Origin: Haloarcula amylolytica JCM 13557
Lineage (GTDB): Archaea > Halobacteriota > Halobacteria > Halobacteriales > Haloarculaceae
DNA length: 64,000 nt
Reading direction: 5' to 3'
NCBI RefSeq assembly: GCF_000336615.1
Contig: NZ_AOLW01000015.1
Location: 187,971 to 251,970, forward strand
Below the pieces are notes generated by a model. That model ran no database searches. It was not told the origin of the DNA and was given only the letters and a program-made list of their open reading frames with translations. Numbering within the stretch: position 1 is the stretch's first letter; each line of letters starts with the position of its first letter. The translations under genes and the position numbers were made by a program. This document shows positions 60,863-64,000 of this stretch, piece after piece.

Positions 60863-61198
60863 ATGGTCGGCCCCTCGATGACGGACGCCGACCGGCGACG
60901 CTTTCTCAGATACACGCAGGTCGGATTCGCACTTCTGATCGGCGTCTCGATGGGGCTGGTGACGATGTACGGCGGTGCCGAACTGCTGACCGTACTCGGG
61001 ATTTTCGTCGGCGGAACCGCTGCCGGCGGCGCGCTCGCGTGGTACATCATCCCGGAGAGCATCGCGGAAACGCCGTACGAGTCGTTCGACAGGGGTCCGA
61101 AACCCGGCGCAAAAATGAAGCAACGTCGGCAGGAAAACGATGGCTCCGGACAGCGGGCATCCGAGGACGACGGCCGACTCTCACAGAACCGCGACTAG
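60863..61198 (+). CDS. Small two-helix membrane protein
   Basis: A 111-residue protein with two membrane helices (about 20-40 and 43-66) flanked by a charged N-terminus and a basic/polar tail (GPKPGAKMKQRRQEN). ATG 60863 or ATG 60878 could be the start. Its stop shares bases with the convergent ribbon-helix-helix gene. Function unknown. Confidence 0.6.
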   Translation: MVGPSMTDADRRRFLRYTQVGFALLIGVSMGLVTMYGGAELLTVLGIFVGGTAAGGALAWYIIPESIAETPYESFDRGPKPGAKMKQRRQENDGSGQRASEDDGRLSQNRD

Positions 61199-61422
61199 AG
61201 GAAATCGTCCTGCATCGCGGGGTCCTGCTGTTCGGATGCCGTCTGGTCGAAAATCTCTTCGTCGAGTGTCTCGGTCTCTTCCGTCGTAGTGTTGTAGGCC
61301 GAAATCCCTCGCTTCAGGAGGTCTTCGACGGCCTGGTCGCGGTTGAGGAACTCGCCCTGTTCGACGAGTCGCTGGATGTCCGAGTCCACCTGGTCCGGAA
61401 GTGACACCTTGATCTTGCTCAC
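61195..61422 (-). CDS. Ribbon-helix-helix protein (CopG-like, DUF7120-type)
   Basis: A 75-residue protein that fits a ribbon-helix-helix DNA-binding fold: beta strand MSKIKVSLPDQVDSDI, a helix ending with a turn, then DQAVEDLLKRGI, and an acidic tail. Such proteins bind DNA as dimers and may autoregulate. No toxin-like partner is adjacent. Convergent with the two-helix membrane gene and divergent from the MFS gene. Confidence 0.8.
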   Translation of the reverse strand: MSKIKVSLPDQVDSDIQRLVEQGEFLNRDQAVEDLLKRGISAYNTTTEETETLDEEIFDQTASEQQDPAMQDDFL

Positions 61423-61445
61423 ACTTGCCGCCTATACTGTTCGGA

Positions 61446-61478
61446 CATAAAAACCCACCCCTGGTTTTGGGAGGGGTG
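61446..61478 (+). promoter_or_regulatory. MFS promoter with 7-bp stem
   Basis: ATAAAAA (61447-61453) is about 26 bases ahead of a GTG at 61476 that could be a leaderless start. CACCCCT/AGGGGTG forms a 7-bp stem around the intervening loop. The position decides between GTG 61476 and ATG 61497 as the start of the transporter. Confidence 0.4.
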
Positions 61479-61496
61479 AAAAAGGCGCACGCGCAG

Positions 61497-62846
61497 ATGC
61501 GCGAAACCGTCACACACTTGCCGGCGGCCGACACGAACCAGAGTGTGAACGCGAACGACCGAGCGATCACCGCGCTGGTCATGCTCGCACACGGACTCGT
61601 CCACACCTATGAGATGGCGGTCCCGATATTCGTCGTCATCTGGCTCACCGAGTTCGACCTCATCAACCTCGGCATCGCCCAGTTCGACGTGACGACGGCG
61701 ACCGTGGGCGTCATCGTAACGCTGGGCTATGGCCTGTTCGGGGCCGGCGCGCTCCCGGGCGGTATCGTCGTCGACCGTATCGGCTCCCGCCGGCTCATCA
61801 CGGGCTGTCTGCTCGGTATGGGGGGCTCGTACATCCTGCTCGGACTGGCCCCGAGTATGGTCGTTATCGCGCTGGCGCTGGTCCTCTGGGGCCTCTCGGC
61901 CAGCGTCTACCATCCAGCGGGGCTCTCACTCATCAGCAAAGGCGTCGAACAGCGCGGAACCGGGCTGGCCTACCACGGCGTCGCCGGGAACCTCGGTATC
62001 GGCCTCGGCCCGCTCGTCGCCGCAATTCTTCTGCTGGTCGCCGAGTGGCGGACGGTCGCGCTCGTCCTTGGCGTTCCCGCGTTGCTCGCCGCCGTCTACG
62101 CCTCGCGAGCGAGTTTCGACGAGACGGCGGCGGTGACGGCCGCAACTGACGGCGGGTCGAAAGCCAGCAGCGGTATCGACTCGCTCGGGGAGTTCCTCAC
62201 GGAGAGCAGGCACCTGCTGACAGGGAGCTTCCTGCTCGTGTTCGTCGTCGTCATGTGCTCGGGGCTGTACTACCGCGGCGTCCTCACCTTCCTCCCGGAA
62301 CTCCTGCGGGACCTGCCGGGCTTCGAACCGATCCCGATAGAGACGCTGTTACCGCCCGGCGTCCTGTCGGCGCTCGGTATCGAGGCCGGAACGGGCCAGA
62401 CGCTCAAGCCACAGGACTACTTCTACGCCGGCCTGTTGCTCATCGGCGTGTTCGGCCAGTACGCCGGCGGGAAACTGAGCGACCGAATTCCCATCGAGTA
62501 CGGTATCGCCGGCTCGTTCCTGGTGCTTGCCCTCCTTGCAGTGCTGTTCGTTCCGGTGTCTGCCATGGGATTCGGTCCGTTAGCGGTGCTTGGTGCGCTT
62601 CTGGGCGTCGCCCTCTTCGTCGTTCAGCCGATGTATCAGGCCGCAGTCGCGGAGTACACGCCCGCCGGCACGCGCGGACTCTCGTACGGCTACACGTATC
62701 TGGGCGTGTTCGGCGTCGGCGCGCTCGGCGGCGGGCTGGCCGGGTCGATTCTGGCCGTTGCGAACGCGACGGCGCTGTTCGGGACGCTCGCCGGCATCGC
62801 CCTTGTCGCCGTCCTCGCGGGAACCGCCCTCGCGCGGCGTTCGTGA
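61497..62846 (+). CDS. MFS transporter
   Basis: A 449-residue transporter (ATG 61497; GTG 61476 would add seven residues) with about 12 hydrophobic helices. It has the intracellular loop motif after helix 2 (GGIVVDRIGSRRLI) and a long acidic central loop (about 215-245). Its closest general look is to the fosmidomycin-resistance-like MFS group, but the substrate is not predictable. The GT2 gene follows by 70 bp. Confidence 0.87.
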   Translation: MRETVTHLPAADTNQSVNANDRAITALVMLAHGLVHTYEMAVPIFVVIWLTEFDLINLGIAQFDVTTATVGVIVTLGYGLFGAGALPGGIVVDRIGSRRLITGCLLGMGGSYILLGLAPSMVVIALALVLWGLSASVYHPAGLSLISKGVEQRGTGLAYHGVAGNLGIGLGPLVAAILLLVAEWRTVALVLGVPALLAAVYASRASFDETAAVTAATDGGSKASSGIDSLGEFLTESRHLLTGSFLLVFVVVMCSGLYYRGVLTFLPELLRDLPGFEPIPIETLLPPGVLSALGIEAGTGQTLKPQDYFYAGLLLIGVFGQYAGGKLSDRIPIEYGIAGSFLVLALLAVLFVPVSAMGFGPLAVLGALLGVALFVVQPMYQAAVAEYTPAGTRGLSYGYTYLGVFGVGALGGGLAGSILAVANATALFGTLAGIALVAVLAGTALARRS

Positions 62847-62916
62847 CTGCCTGAGACCGGGGACAGGCCGTCGCATCGCTTGCTATTTCTGTCTGTGCGA
62901 TGTACCTGCCTCTCAG

Positions 62917-63603
62917 ATGGACGCCGCAGTCATCGTCCCGGCCTACAACGAGGCGGAGTCGCTGGCCCGCTGTCTGGCTCCCTTCGAGTCACAGCCCGTG
63001 GAACTGGTCGTCGTGGTCGGCGGCGACGACGGCACAGAACAGGTGGCCCGTGACACGCCCTTCGTCGATACTGTCGTTCGGTGCGACGAGGGCGGGGCGG
63101 GAATTGCCCGAAACCGCGGAGCGGCGGCCGCGACAGCGCCGATTCTGCTGTTTACCGACGCCGATACAGTCGTCCCCGAGGACTGGGTCCGCCTGCATCT
63201 CAGGCACTACACCGACGACGAGGTGGTGGGGGTCGGTGGCCCCGCACGCCCGCTCGAAGACAGCCTCAAACACCGCGTGCTGTTCAAACTGCTGTCGGAC
63301 TACTGGTATCGCGTCTCGTGGCCGCTGGGCTTCGTCCAGCAACCGGGCTTCAACTGTAGCTTCCGGGCCGACGCCTTCGAGGCCGCGGGCGGCTTCGACG
63401 AGGACATCCCGTTCATGGAGGACACGGAGCTCTCCTTGCGGATGAAAGAGTACGGCCGAATCGTCTACGACGCCGACTCCTGTGTCGCTACGTCGGCCCG
63501 CAGAGAGGCCGACGAGGGATATCTCTCGCTGTTTGCGAAGTACGTCCGCGGGTACGCGAACCACTACATCCTCCGTCGGGAGTTCGATGCCGACTACTTC
63601 TGA
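62917..63603 (+). CDS. GT2 glycosyltransferase, single domain
   Basis: A 228-residue enzyme: nucleotide-binding AAVIVPAYNEAESLARCL, the metal motif in FTDADTVVP, and a GFDEDIPFMEDTELSLRM acceptor/base region. There are no membrane segments. It lies 42 bp before a membrane glycosyltransferase-like gene, so the two may work on one lipid- or protein-linked glycan. Sugar unknown. Confidence 0.88.
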   Translation: MDAAVIVPAYNEAESLARCLAPFESQPVELVVVVGGDDGTEQVARDTPFVDTVVRCDEGGAGIARNRGAAAATAPILLFTDADTVVPEDWVRLHLRHYTDDEVVGVGGPARPLEDSLKHRVLFKLLSDYWYRVSWPLGFVQQPGFNCSFRADAFEAAGGFDEDIPFMEDTELSLRMKEYGRIVYDADSCVATSARREADEGYLSLFAKYVRGYANHYILRREFDADYF

Positions 63604-63645
63604 GAAGGGTAGCCTTTTCAACGCACACCCCGGAGCAGTGACACG

Positions 63646-64000
63646 ATGAGTAGCTGGCGGTCACTGTCCCGACGTGCTGTCGAACAGGTACGGTCGGATT
63701 TCCGGGACGACCCCTATCTCCGCTACGTGCTCCTGCTGTCGACTGTTATGGTCGGGTTCTGGTTCTGGCACCGCATCCCAAACTTCGCGACCCGTGACGA
63801 GTACAGCCGTCTGCTCGACGCGATGGTCGTCTACGGCTCGCTCCTCGAAGAACCGAGTTTCGAGGGGCTCAAAGCCGGCGTCGAGTGGGGCCGGGCCCCC
63901 TTCGGCGCGACGCTGTACCTCTATGCGCTGGCTATCCTCCCCGTCGTGCTCGTCGCCGCCATCACCGGCGACCTGGGCGCATTCACCACGATTGCCTTCC
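63646..64000 (+). CDS. Membrane glycosyltransferase-like protein, 3' cut
   Basis: The first 118 codons of a gene running off the window, starting at ATG 63646. A basic N-terminus (MSSWRSLSRRAVEQVRSD) and a membrane helix (about 28-45) lead into a loop (FATRDEYSRLLDAMV) with acidic residues placed like those of GT39/ArnT lipid-linked sugar transferases. Another helix begins near residue 95. The assignment is tentative because only the N-terminus is visible. Confidence 0.55.
   Translation, partial: MSSWRSLSRRAVEQVRSDFRDDPYLRYVLLLSTVMVGFWFWHRIPNFATRDEYSRLLDAMVVYGSLLEEPSFEGLKAGVEWGRAPFGATLYLYALAILPVVLVAAITGDLGAFTTIAF

Noticed and set aside
61195-61422. Toxin-antitoxin module with the ribbon-helix-helix protein
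   Set aside because: Neighbours are a membrane protein and a transporter; no RelE-, PIN- or MazF-like partner is adjacent.

Overview
The window is one side of a haloarchaeal chromosome, most like Haloarcula or a close relative. The evidence is GC-rich DNA with strong G/C third positions, very acidic proteins, start codons close behind TATA-like boxes as in leaderless transcripts, Tat lipoproteins, PGF-CTERM surface proteins, Pelota, RqcH, Elp3, and many haloarchaeal families such as DUF63, DUF4013 and the TbsP/DUF5821 type. This assignment is inferred from protein families, not from a marker gene. No rRNA, tRNA, CRISPR array, complete insertion sequence or provirus was seen. The content is mostly housekeeping chromosome with a few accessory spots. 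The first 25 bases are not natural: they match a Tn5/Nextera library adapter, so genomic sequence starts at base 26. Both end genes are cut.

Layout. 26-2204: three minus-strand genes (DUF58 protein, polytopic membrane protein, coiled-coil/membrane protein) with overlapping stop/start codons. 2431-5435: secreted zinc metallopeptidase, GT2 glycosyltransferase, an AT-rich gap and a 59-residue membrane protein. 5555-7918: small protein, inositol monophosphatase-family enzyme, DUF63 protein. 7961-12979: E1-like/YcaO fusion beside a TbsP-type regulator, then a large protein with a CHAT (caspase-like) protease domain. 13133-17437: one-carbon metabolism (glyA, folD), NUDIX hydrolase, zinc-ribbon protein, lipoprotein, small protein. 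17438-19251: a rearranged area with two perfect hairpins, a PadR regulator and a remnant of a 7TM/PAS histidine kinase. 19252-23877: intact sensor kinase, mutY, Na+/Ca2+-type exchanger, GNAT acetyltransferase.

24126-33367: an isolated coenzyme-B12 glutamate mutase S subunit, a small protein, an FMN reductase-like enzyme followed by a 62-bp-period repeat, a YIP1 membrane protein, a small acidic protein, a RecJ-like protein with a degraded DHH motif, a cupin, a six-helix chemotaxis transducer, a 44-residue CxxC protein and Elp3. 33714-39458: two adjacent PGF-CTERM surface proteins sharing a homologous C-terminal module, one with CARDB-like repeats and the other with a Glu/Thr/Pro-rich stalk. 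39548-47867: amine oxidase-like flavoprotein, RqcH, an AIR-synthase-family protein, a DUF4013 protein, Pelota, a GAF histidine kinase and an MBL-fold hydrolase. RqcH and Pelota both serve ribosome rescue.

48142-64000: methyltransferase, membrane-tethered winged-helix protein, DHDPS-family aldolase, Lhr-type helicase, duplicated-domain Tat lipoprotein, a YdbS/YdbT-like pair, Dna2-like nuclease-helicase, DUF2237 protein, three small or unknown proteins including a ribbon-helix-helix protein, an MFS transporter, a GT2 glycosyltransferase and a cut membrane glycosyltransferase-like gene. No complete new multi-gene system is evident. The best leads are the CHAT protein, the E1/YcaO-TbsP pair, the degraded RecJ-like protein, the hairpin/PadR/kinase-remnant locus and the paired surface proteins.
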